A program made the position numbers and the translations under genes. Under the pieces are notes generated by a model. That model was not told the origin of the DNA. It was given only the letters and a program-made list of their open reading frames with translations, and made no database searches. From assembly GCA_034231615.1 (NCBI GenBank), contig CM067311.1, forward strand, positions 28,114,015-28,178,014: a stretch of 64,000 nucleotides of DNA. The letters are read 5' to 3'. Shown piece after piece: positions 22,431-32,969 of the stretch; position 1 is the first letter of the stretch, and every line of letters starts with the position of its first letter. This DNA is from Meghimatium bilineatum (lineage: Eukaryota; Mollusca; Gastropoda; Stylommatophora; Philomycidae).

Positions 22431-22700
22431 ATTAAACAGAGCAGATTTTGTAAACTTTCTTGACATTATTCATCCCCCTTACCTCAGCACATCTGTTTAC
22501 TACAAACCTACTGATGCACATGGTTTTCTGCTCTAAACGTCCTCTCATCCTTCTGCTTGTCGCAACTCTATGCCATTCTCTCAGCTTCTTTGCCTTCGTC
22601 GCTTATGTAGTAATGATGAAGACTTTCTTGATAACTCCTCTGAGATGATTGATTTCTTGGGTAGCCCATATATTAACATTCGCTGAAAATAATTTATATA
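22425..22700 (+). pseudogene. Penelope-like element, RT-to-linker fragment in opposite orientation
   Basis: Plus-strand frames read VNFLDIIHPPYLSTSVYYKP, TDAHGFLL, SSHPSACRNSMPFSQLLCLR and RLCSNDEDFLDNSSEMI. The FLD...YxKPTDxHxxL...SSHP...IPxSQxLRLRR order is the segment just after RT in Penelope-like elements. One internal stop (after GFLL) and a frameshift. It lies head to head with the GIY-YIG half, with the junction near 22430. Confidence 0.75.
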
Positions 22701-22759
22701 ACGGAGTCATACTAAAACCCGATAGACAACGAAAGTTACATAATTCTAACACATTGCTG

Positions 22760-23060
22760 CTGTGGTCCTAAATAGATCATAATTATTCTTCTCACATTCT
22801 TCTCTTACTCTCTGTGCTTTTTTCCTGAATTGTCTTTATCTATTTCTTGCTTTCTATATTTTTAGGAACTCCCTGACAGAGATTCCTTTTTTCCAGACAT
22901 TTCATTGGTTATATTATTGAAGCTCTTTGAGTCTAGAGATTCTATCAACAATTTAATCGATAGATATCTTTAAGGGGCCGGAAATTGCGGAACGACAAGA
23001 TCGCTTGCTTGTGACAAGTAGAGAAAAAAAGTAGGTAAGCTGTCAAGGTAAATGACAGTC
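22760..23060. other. Unassigned stretch
   Basis: No motif or repeat partner recognised. Confidence 0.3.
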
Positions 23061-23114
23061 TCATGTTTTACTTAGAAGGCTAAATAAACACAATTTCTGT
23101 GCTGCAATAGATAA

Positions 23115-23690
23115 GAACATGGACAAAATGATTGAGTAAACTAGGATAATGTGAAGGAAGGACATTAGAGTTTGAGATGAGTAAACTAGGATAATGTGAA
23201 GGAAGAACATTAGAGTTTGAGATGAGTAAACTAGGATAATGTGAAGGAAGGACATTAGAGTTTGAGATGAGTAAACTAGGATAATGTGAAGGAAGGACAT
23301 TCGAGTTTGAGATGAGTAAACTAGGATAATGTGAAGGAAGGACATTCGAGTTTGAGATGAGTAAACTAGGATAATGTGAAGGAAGGACATTAGAGTTTGT
23401 GATGAGTAAACTAGGATAATGTGAAGGAAGGACATTAGAGTTTGTGATGAGTAAACTAGGATAATGTGAAGGAAGGACATTAGAGTTTGTGATGAGTAAA
23501 CTAGGATAATGTGAAGGAAGGACATTAGAGTTTGTGATGGGTAAACTAGGATAATGTGAAGGAAGGACATTAGAGTTTGTGATGGGTAAACTAGGATAAT
23601 GTGAAGGAAGGACTTTGGAGATTGAAATGAGTAAACTAGGATAATGTGAAGGAAGGACTTTGGAGATTGAGATGAGTAATGCTGTTTGGG
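23115..23690. repeat. 45-bp minisatellite
   Basis: gtaaactaggataatgtgaa, then ggaaggacattagagtttga and gatga, repeats about twelve times with a 45-bp step (23181, 23226, and so on). Because 45 is a multiple of three, the minus strand carries a 231-residue open frame with a 15-residue hydrophobic repeat (SQTLMSFLHIILVYS). I see no signal peptide, splice sites or non-repetitive domain, so I treat it as an artefact. Confidence 0.93.
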
Positions 23691-23691
23691 A

Positions 23692-24015
23692 ATGGCCATA
23701 AATGACGTCAACACCTTCTTGTACAACGTTTGACTTTTCCCTCCCCTTGTGAACAATCTGTCAATAATTCAGGGAATCCTCCCTGATTAATTTGGTAAAA
23801 AAAATGTTGCCGCACCCCGACCGGCGAAGCATATTTTTATTGTTTCAAATTTGTCGAAAAGGTTTCAAATTTTAGCGATTTAATTGCTATATTTAAAAAA
23901 AAATTGTGTTTGACGTCAGCATTTGTCAAACCCATCTCCCCCTTGTCAACAACTGTTCAACATTTTCAGACCCACCTCCCACATCCAATTCTTGACGTAA
24001 TTATGAACAGGCCCT
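23692..24015. mobile_element. Candidate MITE with GGCCATAAATGACGTCA-like ends
   Basis: Left end ggccataaatgacgtca and right end ttgacgtaattatgaacagg form imperfect inverted repeats. The interior has paired blocks ctccccttgtgaacaa and cccccttgtcaacaactgtt, and acccacctccc. Such pyrimidine-rich, TGACGTCA-ended short elements are widespread in animals, but I cannot name the superfamily. Confidence 0.4.
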
Positions 24016-24289
24016 TGCCTTAAAAATTAGTAATGTTTAAGATTTTGGCGTTATAGATGCTTGATTCTCGATTAGGAACCAGCATAACTACATTAAAATA
24101 CACATTAACTCTTCGTTGGGGTTTTTCTGATTTGCGTGATGCGTTTTAAAGTAACTATAAAACTGGTTGCTTTAACCGCTTATTGGCAGATGTAGTTTGC
24201 TTAACTGGCTGTTTAACGGCTTATGGTAGGAATCTTCTAACTGGCTGTTCTGTTTTTTTTTTAATCGACTTAACTGGCTGTATTAACGG

Positions 24290-24505
24290 CTTGTCGGAGA
24301 TAAGGAGTTTTAAAAGACATGACATCTTGTTGAAGACCTCTCTTGAAGATAGAGCCAAGAGACGAAGAGGTATTAAAAGATACAAATGGGAAGAACACAT
24401 AATGAGATGGGCAGGGTACAGTTTAGTAGAGTGCACTACTAAGGCAAGAGACACGATGTTGGATGTCTGTTGAAGCCAACCTTCGTTATGGAGACGGCAC
24501 CTAAT
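24290..24505 (+). pseudogene. Retroelement C-terminal fragment
   Basis: Reads FKRHDILLKTSLEDRAKRRR, GIKRYKWEEHIMRWAGYSLV and ECTTKARD, then LWRRHLMMI in another frame. These match the remnants at 4800-4975 and 56690-56895 position by position. About 70 codons remain of the element's tail. Confidence 0.6.
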
Positions 24506-25074
24506 GATGATTACGTTTCTTGATTCAAATCGCATATTCTTCGTGACACAACGGACTCTCAGGACCATATTCTGTTAACCAGTAGGAGCTTGAGACAGAT
24601 GATAACAATAAATGTATGTATTATTTTAACAATGAAATATACATATTGAGACTCGGCACTATAACGGGGGGAGGGGGGGGGTGAGACTCATTTACACAAT
24701 GAATAATCATCCCTTTCAAGCAGACGCACTCAACGTCCGATTTGCTGATTTGTACTTTCTGTCTGAAACTAATCTCCACTAGAAAATTGGCTCCGTACTT
24801 GAGGGACACACGAGTACGAAGGGTCACGGACTGTCTCGGCATTTAGTCGATATACAGACGTTACACTGTAGACAGATGGTGACAGTCCTCAGATAGAGGA
24901 TCTAACCGGAATTGTTAGTATTCCGTATGTACGCTCTATGATTCAAATGTCAACCGAGTATATACATAAATCATCACGATGTGCTGTGCCGGGTTGTGTA
25001 AGTGATCAATGATCTCCACAGAATTATATCTTCAATACTGTTCTACTTTCTACCATGACACGATTTCAACCATC

Positions 25075-25600
25075 CAATTGTCTATTGTCTTTCCCTATGT
25101 GGTTTGTGATCCACTCTTGCCGTTAAGCGTAGAGGTGATTGGAGCTCGAGCTTGCGTTCTAAAGTCAGATGTGTGGCCTCGGCTGTGCTATGACCGTGTC
25201 TGTACAGGATGTTCCTGACGTTTTCTATCCAACCTTTCCGTGGTCTTCCTCTGGCTTTGTACCCTGATCTTATTTGGTTATATGCATGTACGGGCAACTT
25301 TTCGTGATGCATTCTCATAATGTGGCCAAACACTTGATCTGTTCTCTCTCTATGTAATTTGTACAAGATATTATACCTATTTTTTGCCTCATATATTCAT
25401 TTCGCAATCTGTCAAGCCTGGTGACCCTGGCAGCTTTCCATCCAATATCTTCCTTATTTGCCGTCCTCTGTATCTTTCCCCCTGAATTTTGCCCGTTGTT
25501 ACATTGTATTACAAGCTTCTTCTTTTCATGTGTCCAATGAATTTTTACTGTAACTGTCTCATGTGAACAAACACGATCATAGCACAGCCGAGGCCACACA
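25075..25600 (-). pseudogene. Non-LTR retrotransposon C-terminal region
   Basis: Minus-strand translation: IQRTANKEDIGWKAARVTRL, RNEYMRQKIGII, then after one frameshift LHRERTDQVFGHIMRMHHEK, AYNQIRSGYKARGRPRKGW and TAEATHLTLERKLELQSPLR. The GHIMRM...GRPRKGWxENV order is the conserved tail of RTE/L1-like polyproteins. One frameshift near 25367. The last ~125 bp is duplicated in inverse orientation at 25565-25695. Confidence 0.75.
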
Positions 25601-25695
25601 TCTGGCTTTAGAACGCAAGTTCAAGCTCCAATAACCCCTACGCTTAACGGCAAGAGTAGATAACAAACCACCTGGGAAAAACAATAGACAATAGA
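25075..25695. repeat. Inverted repeat around the retroelement fragment
   Basis: Arm 1 (about 25075-25205) and arm 2 (about 25565-25695) are inverted copies sharing tgtggcctcggctgtgctat, cttgccgttaagcgta and gtctattgtctttccc. The spacer is about 360 bp. It arose by two copies of the same 3' end in opposite orientation. Confidence 0.7.
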
Positions 25696-25699
25696 CTGT

Positions 25700-26060
25700 C
25701 TGATGTTGTTAAGTAACTTAATTTTGGTGCCGATCTTCCACAGTATATCTTAATTAGTTTCTCTAGCTGTCCATGGGATTCTCATTATTCTTCTAAAGAA
25801 CCACGTTCCAGTATTATCTAGTTTGTTACAGCATTTCTCGTGCTCTTTAGTTTGTTCTCACCGACAAGTATTCCAGAAATTGTGCATATTGGTCTCTGTA
25901 TTTTGTCAATGCATAGAGGAGAAAAAAAAATGTTAGGTGATGGTACACAACCCTGCATGACTCCTTGTTTTATTTTCTGGTATATTCATACCCTAGGAAA
26001 CTTCAGCACTTGATCGCTCAGCATGGCACACCCAGATCACTGCTGTTATCACGAAATGTT
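25700..26060. other. Unassigned, probably retroelement-derived
   Basis: Minus frames contain short reverse-transcriptase-like phrases (QGVMQGCVPSPNIFF-like near 25970-25925, then a run of interrupted residues), suggesting continuation of a decayed polyprotein, but the stops are too many for a firm call. Confidence 0.35.
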
Positions 26061-26062
26061 AG

Positions 26063-26103
26063 AGATTCAGCGGGAGTTTGAGAATGAACGCTGAAGAATA
26101 AGA
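26063..26103 (+). mobile_element. Family A fragment (3' end only)
   Basis: agattcagcgggagtttgag and aatgaacgctgaagaataag match the last 40 bp of family A; the 5' part is absent, consistent with 5' truncation during retroposition. Confidence 0.6.
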
Positions 26104-26242
26104 TAACTTATTTATGTCTTTATCAGCGTCTAGAAGCAAGTCAACTCCTGGTCTACTCGGTGTTAAACTGTTGTTAATAATCGGAAGAAAAGCAAAAGTC
26201 GAGTCTCTTCGATGCACCGGGTTTATTCTGCTCCTGGAACTT

Positions 26243-26429
26243 ATGTAAGAAAAGCCCGCTGGAGACGAATGTGTCGGGCTATTGGCGCAAATAAAACGGC
26301 GACACAACGCATTTCCATTCTCAAAACTACATCCTGCTGAAGATCTAGAATGGATCATGGTCCTGCTACAAGAGAGATCCAGCAGGAGTTTGAGAATGAA
26401 CGCTGAAAAAGAAGAAGAATGTAAGAAAA
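26243..26429 (+). mobile_element. Family A short retroposon, copy 5, with 11-bp target duplication
   Basis: Insert 26254-26418 bounded by atgtaagaaaa at 26243-26253 and 26419-26429. Contains catcctgctga, a partly preserved central palindrome (tggatcatggtcctgc) and tccagcagga, and ends in aaagaagaaga. The target lies between unannotated sequence and a 57-bp repeat. Confidence 0.87.
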
Positions 26430-26448
26430 ATAAATTTCCGATTTTAAA

Positions 26449-26630
26449 CCACAAGCTGCATTGCAGATTCTGGTGTATCAGCATTAGTCTAGCAGAACTC
26501 ACCGTACACAAGCTGCATTGCAGATTCTGGTGTATCAGCCATAGTCTAGCAGAACTCACCATACACAATCTCATTCCAGGTTCTGGCGCTTCAGCCAGAA
26601 ACCAACAGAGCTCACCATACACAAGTGGAA
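26449..26630. repeat. 57-bp tandem repeat, three units
   Basis: cacaagctgcattgcagatt, then ctggtgtatcagc, agtctagcagaactcacc starts at 26450, 26507 and 26564 (57-bp step), the third unit diverged. Confidence 0.85.
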
Positions 26631-26928
26631 GAAAGGCAGGGAGAAACTAGCGCCACATTTTTAGCTAAGAGCAAGCATGAATCACATTTCTAGTTGACGA
26701 CATAACCAAAACGACATCAATGGGGAACCAAAGAGGTTCATATCGTCCTGTAGGAAAAGTCACGTGCTACAGGGGATATGTAGGGTGATTATAAAATTGC
26801 TGTGCTCTGTTGTCACACATATCCAAATTTAAAAAAAATCACGTAGTGCCAACACCAATATAAATAAGCACACAATGACTTTGTAAACAACTGATATACA
26901 TATATACACATATACATGCACAATTGCA

Positions 26929-26951
26929 CACATACACACACACACACATAC
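26929..26951. repeat. (CA)n microsatellite
   Basis: Short run of ca dinucleotides within a tatacaca-rich stretch. Confidence 0.8.
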
Positions 26952-27004
26952 TAGAGTAGCTTGCAAAAAAAAAATAATTACAGTGATAATAACAGTGAAA
27001 AAAA

Positions 27005-27185
27005 ATAAGAATTGAGATATGAAGCAATTTCAATTAGAATTGAGATATGAAGCAATTTCAATAAGAATTGAGATATGAAGCAATTTCAATAAGAATTGAG
27101 ATATGAAGCAATTTCAATAATAATTGAGATATGAGGTAATTTCAATAAGAATTGAGATTTGAGGGAATTTCAATAAGAATTGAGG
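27005..27185. repeat. 28-bp minisatellite
   Basis: gaattgagatatgaagcaat plus ttcaataa repeats six times. It grades directly into the 32/64-bp array that follows, whose units share a gata/tatg core. Confidence 0.9.
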
Positions 27186-27189
27186 TTTG

Positions 27190-28110
27190 CTGTGTATTCA
27201 AATAAAGATTATTTAGATATGCGGTGGATTCAAATAAGAATAATTTAGATATGTCGTGGATTCAAATAAGCATAATTTAGGAATGCTGTGGATTCAAATA
27301 AGGATAATTTAGATATGCGGTGGATTCAAATAAGGATAATTTAGATATGCGGTGGATTCAAATAAGGATAATTTAGATATGTGGTGGATTCAAACAAGGA
27401 TAATGTAGGTATGTGTTGGATTCAAATAAGGATAATTTAGATATGTGGTGGATGCAAACAAGGATAATGTAGGTATGTGTTGGATTCAAATAAGGATAAT
27501 TTAGATATGTGGTGGATGCAAACAAGGATAATGTAGGTATGTGTTGGATTCAAATAAGGATAATTTAGATATGTGGAGGATGCAAACAAGGATAATGTAG
27601 GTATGTGTTGGATTCAAATAAGGATAATTTAGATATGTGGTGGATGCAAACAAGGATAATGTAGGTATGTGTTGGATTCAAATAAGGATAATTTAGATAT
27701 GTGGTGGATGCAAACAAGGATAATGTAGGTATGTGTTGGATTCAAATAAGGATAATTTAGATATGTGGTGGATGCAAACAAGGATAATGTAGGTATGTGT
27801 TGGATTCAAATAAGGATAATTTAGATAAGTGGTGGATGCAAACAAGGATAATGTAGGTATGTGTTGGATTCAAATAAGGATAATTTAGATATGTGGAGGA
27901 TGCAAACAAGGATAATGTAGGTATGTGTTGGATTCAAATAAGGATAATTTAGATATGTGGAGGATTCAAAGAAGGATAATGTAGGTATGTGTTGGATTCA
28001 AATAAGGATAATTTAGATATGTGGTGGATGCAAACAAGGATAATGTAGGTATGTGTTGGATTCAAATAAGGATAATTTAGATATGTGGAGGATTCAAAGA
28101 AGAGCTGAGG
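27190..28110. repeat. 32-bp minisatellite amplified as a 64-bp dimer
   Basis: Early units (27200-27400) are monomers of ggattcaaataaggataatt plus tagatatgcggt (32 bp). From about 27400 two diverged monomers (the ggattcaaataagg type and the ggatgcaaacaagg type ending in gtaggtatgtgtt) alternate strictly, forming a 64-bp higher-order unit repeated about eleven times. Confidence 0.95.
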
Positions 28111-28154
28111 TATGAGGTGAACTCAAATAAGGCCTGAAGATGGCCGAACGGCGG

Positions 28155-28380
28155 TATAGAAGACCTGTTCTCTAAATTAAGTTCGACCCCATGCGTTACG
28201 TGTTGTGATTATTGTTTGAGTTTCAGTTGGTTGCTATTTATATACTTGTAATCACATGCCAAAAATAGCCAAGGCGATTCCAAGTATATAAATAGTAATA
28301 GTAACCAACTGAAAGCCAAACAATAGTAACAACAAGTAACACATGAGGTCCATCTTAATTTAGCGAACGGGTCTTCTATA
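28155..28380. mobile_element. Foldback MITE family F, copy 1
   Basis: tatagaagacctgttc at the left and gaacgggtcttctata at the right begin ~95-bp imperfect inverted arms. The arms meet at aatcacatgccaaaaatagc, caaggcgattcc. The central block gccaaaaatagcca is shared with the copy at 51914. The insertion interrupts repeat-array debris (gaggtatgaggtg before, gaggtgtgttgtgg after). Non-coding. Confidence 0.75.
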
Positions 28381-28489
28381 ACGTCGAGGGTCTTGCTTGA
28401 GGTGTGTTGTGGATACAAATAAGAGCGATGGTGTGTTGTGGATAATAATAAGAGTGGAGGTGTGCATGGATTCAGATAATAACTAAAGG

Positions 28490-28715
28490 TTGTTTCCTGA
28501 GGAATTATGAGCGATTAACTCTTACTTTCTTTGTGCAACAAGGTGATTTATGCAGAGCTTTATTTCATACATAGACAACTCTCGCAGTAGTGTTCAATTC
28601 TTTGACAAGTCTCATACCTTACTTTCTTTGTGCAACAAGGTGATTTATGCAGAGCTTTATTTCATACATAGACAACTCTCGCAGCAGTGTTCAATTCTTT
28701 GACAAGTCTCCTACT
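28490..28715. repeat. Retroelement 3' untranslated fragment with 97-bp duplication
   Basis: cttactttctttgtgcaaca, then gcagagctttatttcataca and ttcaattctttgacaagtct are present twice (from 28521 and 28618). The unit resembles 43450-43540, where it follows a retroelement coding end, so it is probably that element's 3' untranslated region. Confidence 0.55.
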
Positions 28716-28990
28716 CAGATGGGGTAAATTCTAGAGGTTTTGTGCGGCTGTTCTACCTTTTTGAAACGTGTAGATTTGGAGTCGTGGTCTACAAATCCTC
28801 TGCCAAGGAGCCCCTCCGGACATGTGTCCATAGCAACCAAGCTCTGGACCATCGTCACTGAAATGGGCGAAGCAGCCAGATGTGTATTCCCCGCAATCTA
28901 AGGGGGATCTCCAATTATGCTTGGCTAAGATAGTCCCAGGAAATATCTTTGTGTCCCCAAAACGAAAAAATGATCAGTCGCAGAGTCTAT
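28715..28990. other. Unassigned stretch
   Basis: Somewhat GC-richer than its surroundings, with no partner repeat or coding motif recognised. Confidence 0.3.
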
Positions 28991-29270
28991 TAAAATGGTG
29001 GCATAATGATGGTACGACGTTCAAATGGTGGCATAATGATGGTACGACGTTCAAATGGTGGCATAATGATGGTACGACGTTCAAATGGTGGCATAATGAT
29101 GGTACGACGTTCAAATGGTGGCATAATGATGGTACGACGTTCAAATGGTGGCATAATGATGGTACGACGTTCAAATGGTGGCATAATGATGGTACGACGT
29201 TCAAATGGTGGCATAATGATGGTACGACGTTCAAATGGTGGCATAATGATGGTATGACGTTCAAATGGTA
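28991..29270. repeat. 30-bp minisatellite, nine near-perfect units
   Basis: aaatggtggcataatgatgg plus tacgacgttc repeats with no substitution in the first eight units and one (tacgacg to tatgacg) in the last. Because 30 is a multiple of three, both strands stay open in several frames (e.g. the 10-residue repeat FKWWHNDGTT). The near identity implies very recent expansion. Confidence 0.97.
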
Positions 29271-29447
29271 TGACGCTGTGTCTGATCATCAATCAGGTCT
29301 ATTATGGAGAAGGACTTAATAAAGATTATACGTTCAACTACGACTATTATTTTGTAACAGTCGTCTCAATCTCTGATGCCCATTCTGCGACCCTGTGTAT
29401 TTATAGAAGGCTATGGAGGTAATGAAAATGAAAATGTTATAATAACA

Positions 29448-29482
<35 letters not shown>

Positions 29483-29595
29483 CCCGTAACCCGCCAGGGA
29501 CGTAAGGTTTTCACAATGAGACATTTGATGCAGAAAGATCTCCACGCATCTCTATCCTCTACCATCCTGATGAGTGTATAATATTCACACCTTTC
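29448..29595 (-). mobile_element. Possible retroelement 3' end with (TTA)n tail
   Basis: On the minus strand, sequence ending in cgtccctggcgggttacggg is followed by (tta)n (29482-29448). A unique region ending in a trinucleotide run is typical of non-LTR 3' ends, but no coding motif supports it. Confidence 0.35.
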
Positions 29596-29599
29596 CAGT

Positions 29600-30120
29600 C
29601 ATTAAGAGTATATTGAAAAACTTGATAGAAAACCCTAGGGCATATTGAAAAACTTGATAGAAAACACTAGAGAATATTGAAAAACTTGATAGAAAACACT
29701 AGAGAATATTGAAAAACTTGACAGAAAACACTAGAGCATATTGAAAAACTTGATAGAAAACACTATAGCATATTGAAAAACTTGATAGAAAACACTAGAG
29801 AATATTGAAAAACTTGACAGAAAACACTAGAGCATATTGAAAAACTTGATAGAAAACACTATAGCATATTGAAAAACTTGATAGAAAACCCTAGGGCATA
29901 TTGAAAAACTTGATAGAAAACACTAGAGAATATTGAAAAACTTGATAGTAAACACTAGAGAATATTGAAAAACTTGACAGAAAACACTAGAGCATATTGA
30001 AAAACTTGATAGAAAACACTATAGCATATTGAAAAACTTGATAGAAAACACTATAGAATATTGAAAAACTTGATAGAAAACACTATAGAATATTGAAAAT
30101 CTTGATAGAAAACACTATAT
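29600..30120. repeat. 32-bp minisatellite
   Basis: aacttgatagaaaacactag plus agaatattgaaa repeats about sixteen times with a 32-bp step. Variants (cctaggg, ctatagc, tgacag) recur in the same order, for example 29651-29850 against 29870-30060, hinting at a higher-order duplication of roughly 220 bp. Confidence 0.93.
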
Positions 30121-31365
30121 CCTATTGCTAATTCCGGAAATTGTGGTGATTGGATTACTAGAACAGCGATCTCCACTATTTCTGATGCTTTACAGCTCTG
30201 ATATAACCAAAGTACACAAACGCCCTCGGTTGAAAGTTGTGTACCTCATCACAGGGTAAATTATGAAACTAAAAGTGGATAGACGAACAGCTTTGACATT
30301 TCGATTATATGAATATATTCCCTTGACAGGCAACAACGGGTTTAGCGAATAGATAAAATATATTTACAGACGTATGCGCTGGTAATAATACAGAGCTATA
30401 TTATACCATATTTGTAGCCTGTTACAGAAATCTTATCTCGCGGCAAGAGTGATTCTTGAATCATAGTGAGGTATTTAAAGGCTTAAGTTGTCTTATTTTC
30501 TGCTGAAAAATGGAATTGGGTTTTAATTTCGTCTCTGAAAGCTATAGTATTTCTTTTCTGTGAATCTCGACACTGTTCGATTAAGTAACAGCGGAAGCCG
30601 ATTTGAAAGCGTTAGCTACTTTACTTCCTGGAGTTTTCTTGCACAATGTAGTAAGCGTCCCATCCATCTGCAATTGCTACGTCTTCCTGGAATACTTAGC
30701 TCCCTTCGCTGTTATATCTATGGCCTAGGGGCCGATGCAGATCAGTTGTTAGTGAATTGGCTTCCTGTTCGGAGATCCAAGGTGATTTTTAAAAATCACT
30801 AACGGTTCATAGGTCGCCAGAGCCTAAAGAAATGGGTACCATATCTTCTGAGAAAGTTCAGGTCAGCCTGTTGCTAACCACTTCATCTCTAGATATGCTG
30901 TTGGTAAATAAAAAATACTGGCCTAACATTGTATTCCCCAATACGCTTCAATGGCAAGGAAAAGTGAAAAAGTACCTTTACTATACATATTCTTGGGTGG
31001 CGGTTGTCAAACTCACGACGATTGATTTGATATAATTCAAGAAACAAAGTAGGTTGTAGGGTTGCCAGAATTTTGACATGAAATGACTAAATTTAACACA
31101 TTTTGAAATTTGTGAATGTCACTGACCTTAAAATGTATGTTTTAGCAGTTTGAAAAAAAAAATTTTTGGTCTATTTAAAAATATGGTAACTTTTGGTAAT
31201 ATTTAAACTGGAATTTGACTAGAATCAATTTTTAGTACCTGGCAACCATGGACTTTATTTCGTGAATTAAATATTTTTCTCGAAAATGACGACACTGATA
31301 TCTTTTCTAAAGAGCAGAAAGGTCCACATTTTCTAAAGCAGAATCTTCCAACTTTGAAATGTCCA
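30121..31365. other. Unassigned stretch
   Basis: Open frames 30560-30802 and 30832-31035 (+) show no motif I recognise. No repeat partner seen in the window. Confidence 0.3.
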
Positions 31366-31505
31366 CTGTATACTCACTCAACTGCCGGTTGTACAATATC
31401 TGAAGAATTGGTCATGCAGATATGTTCCCGTGAAGAGGAAAATCATACAGTAGGATATATGCTCCAAGAATGTCGGCTTCAAAAAGGAGTAAGACAGAGT
31501 TTACA
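31366..31505 (+). pseudogene. Possible retroelement Cys/His tail fragment
   Basis: Plus-strand frame reads TAGCTISEELVMQICSREEE, then NHTVGYMLQECRLQKGVRQS. It resembles the CxCGxxxxTxxHxLxxCxxxxxxR tail after RNase H, with the central Cys/His residues partly replaced. Short and tentative. Confidence 0.4.
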
Positions 31506-31877
31506 GCTGTGATGCGATATATGTGTTTTTTTGTTCCCATACACCTTGCTCAGCACGACATTTTAAAAAGTTCACGCCTATTTTGCACCCTTTTTCATCC
31601 GTAGTCGTGAGTCAATTTTAATTATATCTATTTAACTTCATCAGAACTCTAACCATTTGACTTCATGAGAACTCTAACGACTTAATTTCACCACAACTCT
31701 AACCACTTAACTTAATCAGAACTCTAACCACTTAACTTCATCAGAACTCTAACTACGAGGCGTGTTCAAATGAAAACGGGACTTGTGGATTTATTTAAAA
31801 AGTATCATACGCAATTTAATATTTTCAACGGAATTGAACAAAGCAACCACTTGTGAATAAGACTGCACCTGGGTTCA

Positions 31878-32183
31878 TCAGAAAAAATCTCCGTATGCAT
31901 TTAGGCAAGCATCCCACTGTTTAGGTAGACGTCGAATGCCGTCCGAGAAAAAGTTGCGTGGCTGTTCTCTGAACCATGTGGTCACCGCTGTCTTCACGTC
32001 TGCGTCGCTGTTGAATCGCTGTCCCTTTAGTGCTTTCTTCAACGGTCCGAACAAATGGAAATCACACGGGGATAAATCGGGACTATAGGCTGGGTGATGA
32101 AGAACTTCCCAATTCTTCTTTGCCAATGTTTCCTGCACAATTTTTGCGACGTGCGGACGAGCGTTGTCGTGGAGAAGAATCAC
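31878..32183 (-). pseudogene. Mariner transposase, C-terminal catalytic part
   Basis: Begins inside the catalytic core: ILLHDNARPHVAKIV holds the second catalytic Asp, and SPDLSPCDFHLFGPLKKAL the third. Exactly 34 residues separate the two Asp residues, the DD34D signature of mariner. It ends DACLNAYGDFF, a normal C terminus. It is in another frame than the N-terminal part and joins it at about 32215 through an internal deletion, so no complete DDD triad can be made. Confidence 0.93.
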
Positions 32184-32208
32184 ACCTTGAGAAAGTCTGC
32201 CTGGTCGC

Positions 32209-32514
32209 TTAGCCTTGATGGTCAGTCAGTACTGCTTTATCAAGCACGGCTATGGCTTCTTCTGTTGCAACAATATGCGCCTGACCTGGCCGTGCAAGAT
32301 CTGCCGTTAACTCACGTCCGTCTTTAAACATACGCACCCACTCCATCACTCTGGTCCTCGACAAACATTTGTCACCATATGCTGCCTTCATTCTCCGATG
32401 AATGTCTACTGCTTGACATCCTTCAAATGAAAGAAACTGGATCACAGCACACTGATTCACTTTGGACGGGTTCGGAATCACACCCGCCATATTGTTAACA
32501 GTCTTCTGCAGCAC
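32209..32514 (-). pseudogene. Mariner transposase, N-terminal part
   Basis: Residues 1-101 contain the paired helix-turn-helix DNA-binding region: VIQFLSFEGCQAVDIHRRM and then the SRTRVMEWVRMFKDGR helix, followed by RPGQAHIVATEEAIAVLDKA. The frame ends at VLTDHQG, where normal mariner proteins continue for more than 100 residues including the first catalytic Asp. The true start may be the Met at 32514 or the internal one eight residues later. Confidence 0.9.
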
Positions 32515-32969
32515 ATATGCATGCTGGGAAGATGAACACGTGACTGTATGTAAATTATTGGATACTCATTACTAGTGCAAAATGGCATCAATATCAGTGC
32601 GCTCTATCACGCGTGGTGTAACAAGTCCCGTTTTCATTTGAACACGCCTCGTACTTAACTTAATCAGAACTCTTACCATTAGACTTCATCAGAACTCTTA
32701 CCATTAGACTTCATCAGAACTCTAACGACTTAACTTCATCAGAACTCTAACCACTTAACTTCATCAGAACTCTAACCACTTAACTTCATCAGAACTCTAA
32801 CCACTTAACTTCATCAGAACTCTAACCACTTAACTTCATCAGAACTCTAACGACTTAACTTCATCAGAACTCTAACCACTTCACTTAATCAGAACTCTAA
32901 CCACTTCACTTAATCAGAACTCTAACCATTTGACTTCATCAAAACTCTAACGACTTAACTTCATCAGAA

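Larger units (their letters stand above)
31754..32653 (-). mobile_element. Mariner (Tc1/mariner) deletion derivative, perfect 31-bp TIRs
   Basis: Ends 31756-31786 (cgaggcgtgttcaaatgaaa then acgggacttgt) and 32621-32651 are perfect inverted complements of 31 bp, flanked by TA at 31754-31755 and 32652-32653. Total length 896 bp, against roughly 1.2-1.3 kb for a full mariner. The transposase gene reads on the minus strand and lacks its middle. Identical ends indicate a young or recently mobilised element that depends on transposase from elsewhere. Confidence 0.95.

Noticed and set aside
23061..23756. 231-residue open frame with 15-residue hydrophobic repeats (-)
   Set aside because: It coincides exactly with the 45-bp minisatellite; the unit is a multiple of three, and there is no non-repetitive domain or signal peptide.
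28882..29319. 145-residue frame with FKWWHNDGTT repeats
   Set aside because: Product of a perfect 30-bp array; several overlapping frames on both strands are equally open.
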